From assembly GCF_030676415.1 (NCBI RefSeq), contig NZ_JAUUTW010000014.1, forward strand, positions 62,001 to 126,000: DNA of 64,000 nucleotides. Reading direction: 5' to 3'. Shown here in pieces: positions 45,270 through 54,123 of this stretch (its first letter is position 1; the number at the start of each line of letters is the position of its first letter). Made by a program: the position numbers and the translations under genes. The notes beneath the pieces are model-generated. The model worked only from the letters and a program-made list of their open reading frames with translations. It was not told the DNA's origin and ran no database searches. Source of the DNA: Peribacillus frigoritolerans. Its GTDB lineage: Bacteria; Bacillota; Bacilli; Bacillales; DSM-1321.

Positions 45270-46142
45270 TCATCTTTCTACAGTTCCCAACACTTCAAAT
45301 AAATCCCGGCCATAAAACTTTTTGCTTAATTCATTCGTCTTCTTTTCGTCTTTTATTTTTTTTATCGCCTCATCATAAGCATCTGCGAATTTTTGTTCTT
45401 TTTTGTTGAATAATGGCCAGGTTTTAATGACTGCGAATTCATTGTAAACTAGATCATCCACTAAATTATGATAGGGGCCATCGCTGGCCACTTGCTTCAT
45501 AAAAGCTCCCTCGATCGCTATTCCACCGTCTACACGGCCTTCATTTACCCATTGAATTACATCTACAGTGAATGCATCTCCGGCTTTCAATTTCACCTTA
45601 TTGTCAGGATTGGCCTGATTATACTCATCAACGATCGTGTATTGAGCGTTGTTTGCTGCGATTGGTGCCAAGGAAAAGCCAGCTGAAGCAAAGTCCTTCA
45701 GATTTTTGATCTTTTCATTTTCTTTCTTTAAAACAAGGCCCGCGCTGCTTAATCCAAGGAATTCTTTAGGAAAGATGAACTTCTCAGTCCTTTCCTCTGT
45801 CCAGAAGGCATTTTTAACCCCCACTTGATATTTACCTTGTTCAATGCCAACTAACAGGTCATCGCTTGATGTGCCAATATATTCGAATTCGTATGCCGGT
45901 AGTAATTCATCAACCAATTTCATAACTTCCACATCATATCCAGTTGGTCTTCCCTTCTCATCCAGCCAAGACATTGGTTTTGACGCTTGGTCATATGCCA
46001 CTTTTACCTTTCGGACACCTGAAGTGTTACCTGAATTTGCATCGGCTTCATTACTGGTTGATGTACCTGAACCGCACCCCGCTAATATGGTTACAAACGC
46101 TAAAGCGATAGTTAAAACATGGAGAAATTTTTTATTTTTCAT
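45270..46142 (-). CDS. ABC transporter amino acid-binding lipoprotein
   Basis: The 290-residue protein has a lipoprotein signal (VTILAGCGSG, lipid-bearing Cys near residue 22), a Ser/Thr-rich spacer and a family 3 solute-binding domain (VKVAYDQASKPMSWLDEKGRPTGYDVEV in two parts, then GVKNAFWTEERTEKF). It captures a polar amino acid or related thio compound outside the cell. The gene begins at an ATG with GAAAGGGGATT. It is the first gene of the importer operon and is divergent from a DszC/SfnB-like flavoprotein, which hints at sulfur compound uptake (inference). Confidence 0.92.
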   Translation of the reverse strand: MKNKKFLHVLTIALAFVTILAGCGSGTSTSNEADANSGNTSGVRKVKVAYDQASKPMSWLDEKGRPTGYDVEVMKLVDELLPAYEFEYIGTSSDDLLVGIEQGKYQVGVKNAFWTEERTEKFIFPKEFLGLSSAGLVLKKENEKIKNLKDFASAGFSLAPIAANNAQYTIVDEYNQANPDNKVKLKAGDAFTVDVIQWVNEGRVDGGIAIEGAFMKQVASDGPYHNLVDDLVYNEFAVIKTWPLFNKKEQKFADAYDEAIKKIKDEKKTNELSKKFYGRDLFEVLGTVER

Positions 46143-46182
46143 AGTGAATCCCCTTTCGTTTTACGATGTTTTTTTACTTGCA

Positions 46183-46204
46183 TTTGAATTTCATGAAATT
46201 CAAA
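46183..46204. promoter_or_regulatory. Perfect 22-base palindrome in the leader of the importer operon
   Basis: Bases 46183-46204 read the same on both strands: TTTGAATTTCA followed by its complement TGAAATTCAAA. The element lies 41 bases upstream of the binding-protein start and inside the predicted leader RNA. It may be an operator acting as a roadblock or an RNA hairpin; it has no T-run, so it is not a terminator. Confidence 0.55.
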
Positions 46205-46255
46205 GGAAATACGTACATCACCTCCATCACTCAATACCAACTATTTCGGTAGGTT

Positions 46256-46307
46256 AAATAAGTTATTTGGTAATAAACATAATAGATGGATACTTTTGTA
46301 AAGTCAA
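46256..46307 (-). promoter_or_regulatory. Promoter of the amino acid importer operon with operator-like repeat
   Basis: On the minus strand TTGACT at 46302-46307 and TATTAT at 46279-46284 are 17 bases apart, a good SigA promoter. The symmetric AAATAA-G-TTATTT at 46256-46268 overlaps the likely start point, where a repressor would block transcription. Confidence 0.65.
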
Positions 46308-46423
46308 TGAATTTTTAAAATTTTCAAATAACTGTTCACAACTCTGTTATTAAAGGAATTCTATTGATATGAATGTGCAAAGATTTCTAGAAAAGTTTAA
46401 TGAATATACAATCTTAAATTCCC

Positions 46424-46474
46424 TTGACAAATAAACCCACCTTAATTATCATTTAAACCAATATGATTAATTGG
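46424..46474 (+). promoter_or_regulatory. Promoter of the DszC/SfnB-like gene with operator-like repeat
   Basis: TTGACA at 46424-46429 and TATCAT at 46447-46452 are 17 bases apart. Just downstream, CCAAT at 46458-46462 and ATTGG at 46470-46474 form an inverted repeat over the start region. AT-rich ACCAAT/ATTGG dyads resemble sites of the cysteine regulator CymR (recollection, not verified). Confidence 0.65.
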
Positions 46475-46526
46475 ATTTAGCAGAAACAAAGGGGAATGCA
46501 TCATCATACATGAAGGAGGGAACCGT

Positions 46527-47711
46527 GTGATTAACCTATTCATTAAGACGGAGAGTCAAAAAGCGTGGCTGAAAAAATTATATGAAGTAGAATCAAAATT
46601 CAAAAATAATTCTGCGCAAATTGATGAATTGGCCTTTTTTCCGAAAGAACATATTCAAGATTTAATTCGTATGGGATATACAAGTTCAACTCTTCCCAAA
46701 TCCTATGGTGGCGGAGGGTTAAAAGTTTATGACATGATTCTCCTTCAAGAAACATTGGCTAGTTTTGATTCAGCGACTGCGCTATCGATTGGTTGGAACC
46801 TTGGAGTGATAGGAGACCTTTTTGAACAGGAAAGTTGGACAAAAAAGAACTTAGATTTTATTGCTGGGGAAGTTCTAAATGGCGCTTTAGTGAACCGTTC
46901 CGTTAGTGAAGCGCAAACTGGCAGTCCGACTCGCGGGGGACGCCCCGGAACGAAGGCAGTCAAAAAGGGAGATTACTGGGTTATTTCTGGACGTAAAACC
47001 TATACAACCATGTCCCCAGTTTTAACTTATTTCCTAGTTTCAGCATGGATCGAGGAAAAGAAAAAGGTTGGATTTTTTCTCCTGCATAAAGATTTGGATG
47101 GGCTCTACATAGATGAAACATGGGACGTAATTTCAATGAGGGGGACAGGAAGTCATGATTTGGTCCTTAAAGATGTTGAAGTGGATGATTCAAAACTTGT
47201 TGAGTTACCTGAAATGCCAAGTGGAAAAAGATTCAATGCGTGGATCCTTCATATTCCAGCTTGTTACCTTGGCATTGCGCAGGCTGCAAGGGATTACGCC
47301 ATACACTTTGCCAATGACTATTCTCCAAACAGTATAAATGCACCTATCAGCCAGCTGGCTAATGTCCAACAACTGCTAGGGGAAATTGATTTGGAATTGA
47401 TGAAAGCCAGGCATTTCTTATATAGCGTTGCCGAGGCTTATGATGATGAATCACGAAGAATTCATTTCACAAATGAGCTGGGGGCTGCAAAACATATTGT
47501 GACAAACGCAGCCATTACAATTGTCGATAAAGCCATGCGAATAGTCGGTGCAAAAAGCCTTCAACGCAATAATCCACTACAAAGGCACTATAGGGATGTT
47601 AGAGCTGGTTTACACAATCCTCCGATGGATGATGTAACGATAAAAATTTTAGCAACATCAGCAATTGAACAGGAAAAACTCAATTTAAGCGGTCATGCAT
47701 ATTTAAATTAA
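46527..47711 (+). CDS. Acyl-CoA dehydrogenase-fold flavoprotein, DszC/SfnB/YdbM-like (probable sulfur-compound monooxygenase)
   Basis: The 394-residue protein has the acyl-CoA dehydrogenase fold but lacks the catalytic glutamate loop: the C-terminal region reads RHYRDVRAGLHNPPMDDV, the NP/DP-type ending seen in flavin monooxygenases such as DszC and SfnB. The GTG start at 46527 has an AAGGAGG site. It is divergent from an amino acid/cystine-type importer, a setting seen in sulfur-scavenging loci, and Bacillus YdbM is a related cysteine-regulon protein (recollection). A reduced-flavin-dependent oxygenation of an organosulfur compound is inferred; an acyl-CoA dehydrogenase cannot be excluded. 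Confidence 0.82.
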   Translation: MINLFIKTESQKAWLKKLYEVESKFKNNSAQIDELAFFPKEHIQDLIRMGYTSSTLPKSYGGGGLKVYDMILLQETLASFDSATALSIGWNLGVIGDLFEQESWTKKNLDFIAGEVLNGALVNRSVSEAQTGSPTRGGRPGTKAVKKGDYWVISGRKTYTTMSPVLTYFLVSAWIEEKKKVGFFLLHKDLDGLYIDETWDVISMRGTGSHDLVLKDVEVDDSKLVELPEMPSGKRFNAWILHIPACYLGIAQAARDYAIHFANDYSPNSINAPISQLANVQQLLGEIDLELMKARHFLYSVAEAYDDESRRIHFTNELGAAKHIVTNAAITIVDKAMRIVGAKSLQRNNPLQRHYRDVRAGLHNPPMDDVTIKILATSAIEQEKLNLSGHAYLN

Positions 47712-47744
47712 TCAGATGTGATTAATATAGGGATGCTATGAACA

Positions 47745-47795
47745 AAAAATAACCCCAGACCTCTCTTTTCATAGAGAATTCAGGGGTTTTCAAGA
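47745..47795. terminator. Bidirectional terminator between the flavoprotein gene and ggt
   Basis: AACCCC and GGGGTT with inner pairs TCTCT/AGAGA form a stem at 47751-47789. The minus strand has a TTATTTTTTG run after it, the plus strand only TTTTC, so it mainly serves ggt. Confidence 0.75.
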
Positions 47796-47848
47796 GTTTA
47801 GGATCATATAAAATTCGATTTTATACTCAAGCAGACTTAGAAAAGAAA

Positions 47849-49924
47849 TTAATTCGTGACACTACCATCATCCTCTGGATCTTCAATATCCGCCGGATCT
47901 TTTTCCAATAGTGCCTCTTTGTCTTTTTCGTTCCATTTTGCTTTATATCCTAGGGATTTCGCTACTCTTAACACCGGTAGATACGATTTTTTATCAGGTT
48001 CAAATGTTTCTAAGTCCCCTGATCCAATTACACCCAAACCAAGTAACAATTTGTCTGATTGGATATAGGGTTTTTCATCTATCAGTTTCATTTGTTCAGC
48101 TGTATAAGGATAAACGGCTCCATTCACTTTTAAGGTAAACGGTCCTTTCTTTTCTTCTTTTATTTCATTTGGCTTTTTCGATTTATGGGAAACATTATAC
48201 ACTCCTTGAACAGTTCCTTCTCTCGTATTATCGGCTCCCCCATACATTTTCCCCTTTTCATAATCAAAAATAACAGCTTGCACATTTCCGATATGTTGGG
48301 GTTTTTCTTCATAAACATGGCCTTTTGCCATTAACTCCAACCTTGTATTTTGTTCAATTCCCGGCTCCCATCTAACTGTCGGATAACCAGCAGAATAAAT
48401 ACGTGGCGCATATATCGCATCTTGAATACGCATTTGATGATCAAGCACATTCATAATCGTTTCAGATACCGATGCGATTATCGTCGCCCCGCCTGGTGAA
48501 CCAATGGCCATGAAGGGATTACCATCTTTTAATACAAAGGTCGGGGACATACTGCTTCTTGGTCTTTTTCTTGGTTCCACCTGGTTAACTCCACCCGGTG
48601 TGGCATCAAAATCCGTCATTTCATTATTAAGCATGAATCCATAATCTGGTACCATGATACCTGAACCGAATACTTGCTCGATTGTAGTCGTATAAGCAAC
48701 CATATTTCCCCATTTATCCATTACAGAAAAGTGAGTCGTTTGTCCGATCGGGGTTTTCTCTTCTTTTACCTTCTCCATTGAAGGGGGTTCTTTGCCCTCA
48801 TACTTCCATGGATCGCCTGCTTTGACATCTGCTGTTGATCTATTTGGATTAATGAGTTTTCTTCTTTCTTTTATATAATCTTCATCCAATAGTCCTTTTG
48901 TAGGTACATCATAAAAATCTTCATCTGCCATATAGGCAGCACGATCGGCAAAAGCTAGATGCATGGCTTCCGTTAGATAGTGAAGATACTCAGGAGAGTT
49001 CGCCCCCATCTTTTGTACATCGAATCCTTCCATCAGCTCCAGGATTTGCTGGACAGTCAAGCTGCCTGAACTTGGTGAAGCTGCCCCCACCACTTCAAAG
49101 CCCCTATATTCCGATTTAATTGGCTCTCTCTCTTTCGCCACATAGTTTTCCAAATCCTCTTTTGTCATCGTTCCTTCACGTTTTTGAACTTCCTTGGTAA
49201 GTGCTTCCCCGATTTCACCTTTATAAAAAACGTTGGAACCTTGTTCTTTTATTAACTTAAGAGTCTTTGCCAGATCTGGCTGAACGAGTGTATCTCCCTC
49301 TTCCAATGGTTTTCCATTTGGCACAAAAACTTTTGCAGCCGCTTGGTTATTTTCAAGTTTTTTTACATTTTCACCGATATATTGAGCTGTCGCCCAATTG
49401 ACTTTTACCCCTTTTTCAGCTTGTATAATGGCTTCGTCCATAACTTGTGATAATTTCAATGTTCCATATTTCTCTAGAGCAGTTTCGACCCCCATAAGTG
49501 TTCCGGGAACAGCAACCGCTTTCCCGGATATGTGCCGTTTACTAAAAGGAATAGGTTTTCCCTTATCATCTAAAAAAAGTTCAGGCGTAACATTTTGCGG
49601 TGCCATTTCGCGGCTATCGATCATCGTTATTTTATTTTCCTTTTTATTATAAATCATGATAAAACCACCGCCGCCGATTCCAGACATCATTGGCTCAACT
49701 ACATTTAACGATAATTGAATGGCAGCTGCTGCATCGACTGCATTTCCACCTTGTTTTAGTATCTTTATACCCGCTTCAGCCGCTAACGGATGAGAAACTG
49801 ATACGATTCCATCTTTAAAACCCTTCCCCATTGACTCATCCACTCCAGGGACACTTGCAAAAGCTGGTGTGATCATACAAAAGAAACTGAAAGTAACTAA
49901 AATAAAACTTTTTAAAAATTTCAT
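47849..49924 (-). CDS. ggt: Gamma-glutamyltransferase, secreted, with C-terminal stalk-like extension
   Basis: The 691-residue precursor has a signal peptide (about 1-23, TPAFA). It self-cleaves before Thr396 in GQTTHFSV, giving the N-terminal nucleophile of the small subunit. Other conserved parts are GGNAVDAAAAIQLSLNVVEP, SGIGGGGFI, the DSREMAP arginine and SPGGATII. Residues from about 590 to 691 are extra to the usual ~580-residue enzyme and resemble a copper-amine-oxidase-type stalk domain (FTLKVNGAVYPY, LPVLRVAKSLGYKAKW). It releases glutamate from glutathione or polyglutamate outside the cell. Next to it is a TAXI-TRAP importer. Confidence 0.95.
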   Translation of the reverse strand: MKFLKSFILVTFSFFCMITPAFASVPGVDESMGKGFKDGIVSVSHPLAAEAGIKILKQGGNAVDAAAAIQLSLNVVEPMMSGIGGGGFIMIYNKKENKITMIDSREMAPQNVTPELFLDDKGKPIPFSKRHISGKAVAVPGTLMGVETALEKYGTLKLSQVMDEAIIQAEKGVKVNWATAQYIGENVKKLENNQAAAKVFVPNGKPLEEGDTLVQPDLAKTLKLIKEQGSNVFYKGEIGEALTKEVQKREGTMTKEDLENYVAKEREPIKSEYRGFEVVGAASPSSGSLTVQQILELMEGFDVQKMGANSPEYLHYLTEAMHLAFADRAAYMADEDFYDVPTKGLLDEDYIKERRKLINPNRSTADVKAGDPWKYEGKEPPSMEKVKEEKTPIGQTTHFSVMDKWGNMVAYTTTIEQVFGSGIMVPDYGFMLNNEMTDFDATPGGVNQVEPRKRPRSSMSPTFVLKDGNPFMAIGSPGGATIIASVSETIMNVLDHQMRIQDAIYAPRIYSAGYPTVRWEPGIEQNTRLELMAKGHVYEEKPQHIGNVQAVIFDYEKGKMYGGADNTREGTVQGVYNVSHKSKKPNEIKEEKKGPFTLKVNGAVYPYTAEQMKLIDEKPYIQSDKLLLGLGVIGSGDLETFEPDKKSYLPVLRVAKSLGYKAKWNEKDKEALLEKDPADIEDPEDDGSVTN

Positions 49925-50142
49925 GAATTAGTCTCCTTTCAAAATAAAACAGATTAGGGTTTTATCATAAGGCAAGTGGATATACGAGCAGATGTCTATA
50001 GTAGGAATATGCTGTTTGTCTCGATATAATAGCAGTCTGCACATTCCCATTGGGCTTTGCGTTCTCAATGATGTTTCACTTCAAAAAACCACCCCCCTAA
50101 AGGTTCAGCTCTACCCTTTACTTCGGGATCGATATTCGTAGA

Positions 50143-52137
50143 CTAATTTTTCTCTATGCTTTGGTTATTTCCCAAGATTTTGGAGCTGTCGTGATTGTCA
50201 CTCTTCCAAAGATATTGTAAAGCCAACAATACGATAAATGCAGATACCCCTACGATGTCCGATATCGTTTCAGGATAGATTAATAGTAAACCAACGATTA
50301 TAGCGAGGACTCTTTCTAACCAGTGCATCCCCCTCATCCAGTAACCAATAACCCCCGCACCAATTGCAATCATGCCGGACATTGCTGTAAGAACGACCCA
50401 TGCAACCTCCACCCAAGTTGTATCAATCATTAGCATTTGTGGGGAAAGAACAAAAATATATGGAATGATGAATGCGGCGATAGCAAGTTTTGATGATTCA
50501 ATCCCCGTTTTTATCGGTTCACCGCCTGCTACACCTGCCGCTGCAAATGCCGCTAAAGCAACTGGAGGAGTTATATCTGCTATAATGCCAAAATAGAAAA
50601 CGAATAAATGGGCTGATAAATCAGGTACACCAAGCAAAATTATCGCAGGTGCTGCAATCGTCGATGTGATTACATAATTGGCGGTCGTAGGTGAACCCAT
50701 TCCTAAAATAAGTGCCGCTACCATCGTTAGCATCAATGTTGGTATCAAATATCCACCAGACAAATCGATTAACCCATTAGCCAGCTTCAGCCCTAATCCA
50801 GTTTTCGTAACGATTCCTACAATAATGCCGGCTGCTGCGGTTGCTGCTGCAACTGCAAGTGCTGTCCGAGCTCCATCCACCAATGCATAAATGATATCGA
50901 TGAATTTCATGCGGACATCCTTGTTTATGACACCTACAAGAACCGAGATAACAATGGAATACAGTGCTGCATGTGTAACCGTGATATTCAGCATGAGCAA
51001 GAAGATAATGGCAAGGATCGGTATCAATAAGTAAAATTTGCCGAACACTTCCTTTTTACTTGGCATTTCTTCTTTCGTTAATCCACGCAGCCCAAGTCGT
51101 TTCGCTTCAAAATGGGTCATGATCCAAATTCCTGAAAAGTAAAGGATAGCTGGAATCGCAGCTGCCTTTGCTATATCCCAATACGTGATCCCATTCCCGA
51201 TGAACTCAACCATTAAAAATGCCGCTGCCCCCATTATCGGAGGCATTAATTGACCGCCTGTCGAAGCGGCTGCTTCCACTGCCCCAGCGAACTCCTTCTT
51301 ATATCCAAGGTTTTTCATCATCGGTATCGTAAATGCTCCTGAAGTGACAACATTAGCAACAGAGCTTCCGCTGATGGTGCCTTGCAGAGCACTGGAGAAA
51401 ATTGCAACCTTGGCAGGTCCCCCTATCCTTCTGCCAGCAATAGCCGTTGAGAGATCATTGAAGTATTGGCCGACTCCTGTACGGACCAGAAAGGAACCAA
51501 ACAGTAAAAATAGGAAGATGAATGTCGATGACACCGCTAACGGGGTACCTAAAATGCCCTCTGTCGAGAAGAACATCGTTTGCACCAAACGTTCCAAAGT
51601 TAAACCGCGATGAGCGAGGAATCCCGGCATATACTGTCCAAAAATTCCATAGAAAATGAATAGTAAAGCAATGACCATAATAGGAATCCCTACTGCACGC
51701 CTGGTTGCCTCCAAAACCAGCAGGATGGCCATTAAACCAACCGCAAAATCCAATGCGCCCAAACGTCCTACATTCATGACGATATCTTCGAAAAATAAGG
51801 GCCAATATGCACCTACCCCGATACTAAGAATCGCTAAAATGACATCGTACCAGGCAATTTGAAACTTTCCTTTTTGACGCTTCTTACGGTTTGCAGGAAA
51901 TAGTAAAAAAATCAGGGAGAGTGCAAACCCTAAATGTATCGTCCGTTGGATTTGTGCTGTAAAAACACCAAAAATAGCAGTATATACTTGGAATAAAGAA
52001 AAAGCTAAAAGTCCAAAAAACGCAATGTGACCCAAGACACCAGTTAATTTCCTAGTCCCGGCTTCTGGATCATATTTTTCCAATAACTCCTGTTGTTCCG
52101 CTTCGGTTAAATACTTCACTTTTTCTTTATCAGCCAT
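50143..52137 (-). CDS. TRAP transporter, fused small and large membrane subunits (TAXI/DctQM type)
   Basis: The 664-residue membrane protein combines the 4-helix small subunit (about residues 30-150) and the 12-helix large subunit. Typical large-subunit segments include SGSSVANVVTSGAFTIPMMKNLGY, GGQLMPPIMGAAAFLM, and GMGSPTTANYVITSTIAAPA. It imports carboxylates or amino acids using a sodium gradient together with a TAXI binding protein, encoded two genes upstream. The ATG at 52137 follows GGGAGTGAAG and overlaps the DUF1850 gene by eight bases. Confidence 0.94.
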   Translation of the reverse strand: MADKEKVKYLTEAEQQELLEKYDPEAGTRKLTGVLGHIAFFGLLAFSLFQVYTAIFGVFTAQIQRTIHLGFALSLIFLLFPANRKKRQKGKFQIAWYDVILAILSIGVGAYWPLFFEDIVMNVGRLGALDFAVGLMAILLVLEATRRAVGIPIMVIALLFIFYGIFGQYMPGFLAHRGLTLERLVQTMFFSTEGILGTPLAVSSTFIFLFLLFGSFLVRTGVGQYFNDLSTAIAGRRIGGPAKVAIFSSALQGTISGSSVANVVTSGAFTIPMMKNLGYKKEFAGAVEAAASTGGQLMPPIMGAAAFLMVEFIGNGITYWDIAKAAAIPAILYFSGIWIMTHFEAKRLGLRGLTKEEMPSKKEVFGKFYLLIPILAIIFLLMLNITVTHAALYSIVISVLVGVINKDVRMKFIDIIYALVDGARTALAVAAATAAAGIIVGIVTKTGLGLKLANGLIDLSGGYLIPTLMLTMVAALILGMGSPTTANYVITSTIAAPAIILLGVPDLSAHLFVFYFGIIADITPPVALAAFAAAGVAGGEPIKTGIESSKLAIAAFIIPYIFVLSPQMLMIDTTWVEVAWVVLTAMSGMIAIGAGVIGYWMRGMHWLERVLAIIVGLLLIYPETISDIVGVSAFIVLLALQYLWKSDNHDSSKILGNNQSIEKN

Positions 52138-52636
52138 GAATCTTCACTCCCTTCAACTGTTCCCAAATTGAAATTCTTTCCGATGAAATCCTGACCCATG
52201 TTCCTGGCTTAATAAAGTCAGCCAATGTATATGTTTTTTCATCATATACCAATCTATGGTTAGCTCTGACTTGTCCTACCCGTAAATCTATATAAGCGAA
52301 ATTGCGATTCATATTTTTTATGAAGTAAGTACCGTCTTTCTCTTCGAATACTTCCTCTCCCTCTGCATTGGAAGGCATACCAACTGCAAAATCATGATAA
52401 GCTAGTTCGGTTTGTATGATTTGCTTATCGGAAAAACGATATGATTCCAGTACATCCGAAAGGTGGATGGAGTGTGTATATTTAATCCGGAAATTTTTTT
52501 CGCTTTTCAATGGCAAGTACGCGACTAATTCCCCTTGGTCCTGGTAGGAAAATGCAATGACATGTTTATACGGAAAAAATATTAGAAATGCGATGATCAG
52601 AGGTATACCAAACGCCATGAATATCTTGAATTTCAT
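52130..52636 (-). CDS. DUF1850 membrane-anchored protein of the TAXI-TRAP operon
   Basis: This 168-residue protein has one N-terminal membrane helix and an outside domain with the family segment IKYTHSIHLSDVLESYRF, then LAYHDFAVGMPSNAEGEEVF. DUF1850 proteins are commonly encoded beside TAXI-TRAP genes; their function is not known, and an accessory role in transport is likely. The AAGGAGGTACCT site precedes its ATG. The 80 bases between it and the binding-protein gene hold no gene. Confidence 0.85.
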   Translation of the reverse strand: MKFKIFMAFGIPLIIAFLIFFPYKHVIAFSYQDQGELVAYLPLKSEKNFRIKYTHSIHLSDVLESYRFSDKQIIQTELAYHDFAVGMPSNAEGEEVFEEKDGTYFIKNMNRNFAYIDLRVGQVRANHRLVYDEKTYTLADFIKPGTWVRISSERISIWEQLKGVKIHG

Positions 52637-52716
52637 AGGTACCTCCTTTCAGAAACCCCATTCAGAAAAAAACGAAGCCGATAGGCCACAAAAAGCGAGC
52701 TACCGACCAAATTGCA

Positions 52717-53691
52717 TTACTTGGAAACACCTTTTTCTTTAAAGTATTTTGCCGCGCCCGGATGAACTTCCATATCCCCTAAACCTTCAAGTGCTGTCTC
52801 AGCTGTAATGAACTCGCCTTTTGCATGAGTGATTTGATCTGTGTTGTCATAAACAGCTTTAGTCATTTCATAAACTAAATCTTCATCAAGATCCTTTGTA
52901 ACCACTAACATCGCTTTAACAGCAACTGTTTTTACCTCAGATTTTATTTTGTACGTACCGCTAGGAATTGTGTCTTCAGCATAGTATGGGTACTTTTTAA
53001 CCAATGCTTGAATCTTGTCCTCTGCAATAGGCAGGATAATAATATCATTTTGTACGGACAGCGCCTCAACTGCACCAGTTGGTGTTCCGGCCGTAATGAA
53101 AGCTGCATCAATATTTCCTGCTTGGATTCCTTCCGCCGACTCATCGAAAGATAGGTTTTGTCCTTTAATATCTTTCTCAGATAACCCATGAATCTCCAGG
53201 ATTTGCATGGCATTGATGTAAGCACCAGAACCCGGTGCACCCACTGATACCTTTTTACCTTTCAAATCCTCGACCGATTTAATTCCACTCTTTGCCGTCG
53301 CTACAATTTGAACCGTTTCAGGATATAGAGAACTGATCGCTTGTATATTGTCTATGGGTTTCCCGTCAAACATTTCTTTTCCTTCCAGTGCATATGCAGC
53401 GATATCCGTTTGCGAAAAAGCGATTTCAGCTTCTCCAACTCTTATAGTTTCCATATTTTCAGCCGAGGCACCGGATGTCTGAGGTGTTATATTCGCTTTT
53501 GTTTTATCGGAAATGATTTTTCCAATTTGTCCTCCGAGTGGATAGTATGTACCTCCCGTTCCACCAGTCAACAAACTCAAGTTTTGGTTACCAGTACTGG
53601 AGACACCTTCATTACTGTCTTTGCATGCCGTGATAATACCAGTGACCGTCAAAATCATAACCAATAAAAAGCACTTATGAAATTTTTTCAT
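52717..53691 (-). CDS. TAXI-family TRAP transporter solute-binding lipoprotein
   Basis: The 324-residue protein has a lipoprotein signal (TGIITACKD, Cys near residue 23) and the TAXI signature LLTGGTGGTYYPLGGQIG, followed by AEIAFSQTDIAAYA and KKVSVGAPGSGAYINAMQIL. A Thermus TAXI protein binds glutamate or glutamine, and here ggt is in the same region, so glutamate uptake is plausible (inference). The ATG at 53691 follows AGGGGGAG; an ATG at 53706 overlaps that site and is less likely. Confidence 0.93.
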   Translation of the reverse strand: MKKFHKCFLLVMILTVTGIITACKDSNEGVSSTGNQNLSLLTGGTGGTYYPLGGQIGKIISDKTKANITPQTSGASAENMETIRVGEAEIAFSQTDIAAYALEGKEMFDGKPIDNIQAISSLYPETVQIVATAKSGIKSVEDLKGKKVSVGAPGSGAYINAMQILEIHGLSEKDIKGQNLSFDESAEGIQAGNIDAAFITAGTPTGAVEALSVQNDIIILPIAEDKIQALVKKYPYYAEDTIPSGTYKIKSEVKTVAVKAMLVVTKDLDEDLVYEMTKAVYDNTDQITHAKGEFITAETALEGLGDMEVHPGAAKYFKEKGVSK

Positions 53692-53706
53692 AAAACTCCC
53701 CCTCAT

Positions 53707-54111
53707 GTGTTTTCATCATCTGCAAAAGATGATAGTGTTATTATTCTACCGACCGCCTCACTTTCCCTTTTTTTACAAAATTAGACACACCCTCCGAAAG
53801 CACTAGCAATACATTAATAAGTTTTATAGAAATCAAATCAATAAGCACAAATGTGTAATAACACCTATTAAAAAACAGGAAATTCTGATAATAAATGGGA
53901 GTATTTTACCTTTTATTGCTTATTCACCATTTATTTAAGGATAATATTGACTCTTCTATTTTAGAAATATATTATTGTTATAAACTTATAAGTCTAAGTT
54001 ATAAAATGATCAACCTAGCACTTCTATCCTTTAATCGTCATAGCCAGCTTTTGTTTGAGAGGGAATTAAAGGTTCGTCCTTTCTTAGCCTTGTATTTTAA
54101 ATCCAACTGAA
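53707..54111. promoter_or_regulatory. 405-base divergent control region with a candidate operator at 53715-53733
   Basis: ATCATCT, five bases, AGATGAT forms a perfect 7-base inverted repeat 24 bases before the TAXI start, inside the leader. It may be a site for the divergent LysR or a small RNA hairpin. The remainder is AT-rich; one 71-codon plus-strand frame in it has no ribosome site and looks non-coding. Confidence 0.45.
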
Positions 54112-54123
54112 GTGGGTGATTGT

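Noticed and set aside
53895..54110. 71-codon plus-strand frame before the LysR gene
   Set aside because: No ribosome site, AT-rich, in the divergent promoter region; codon use looks random.
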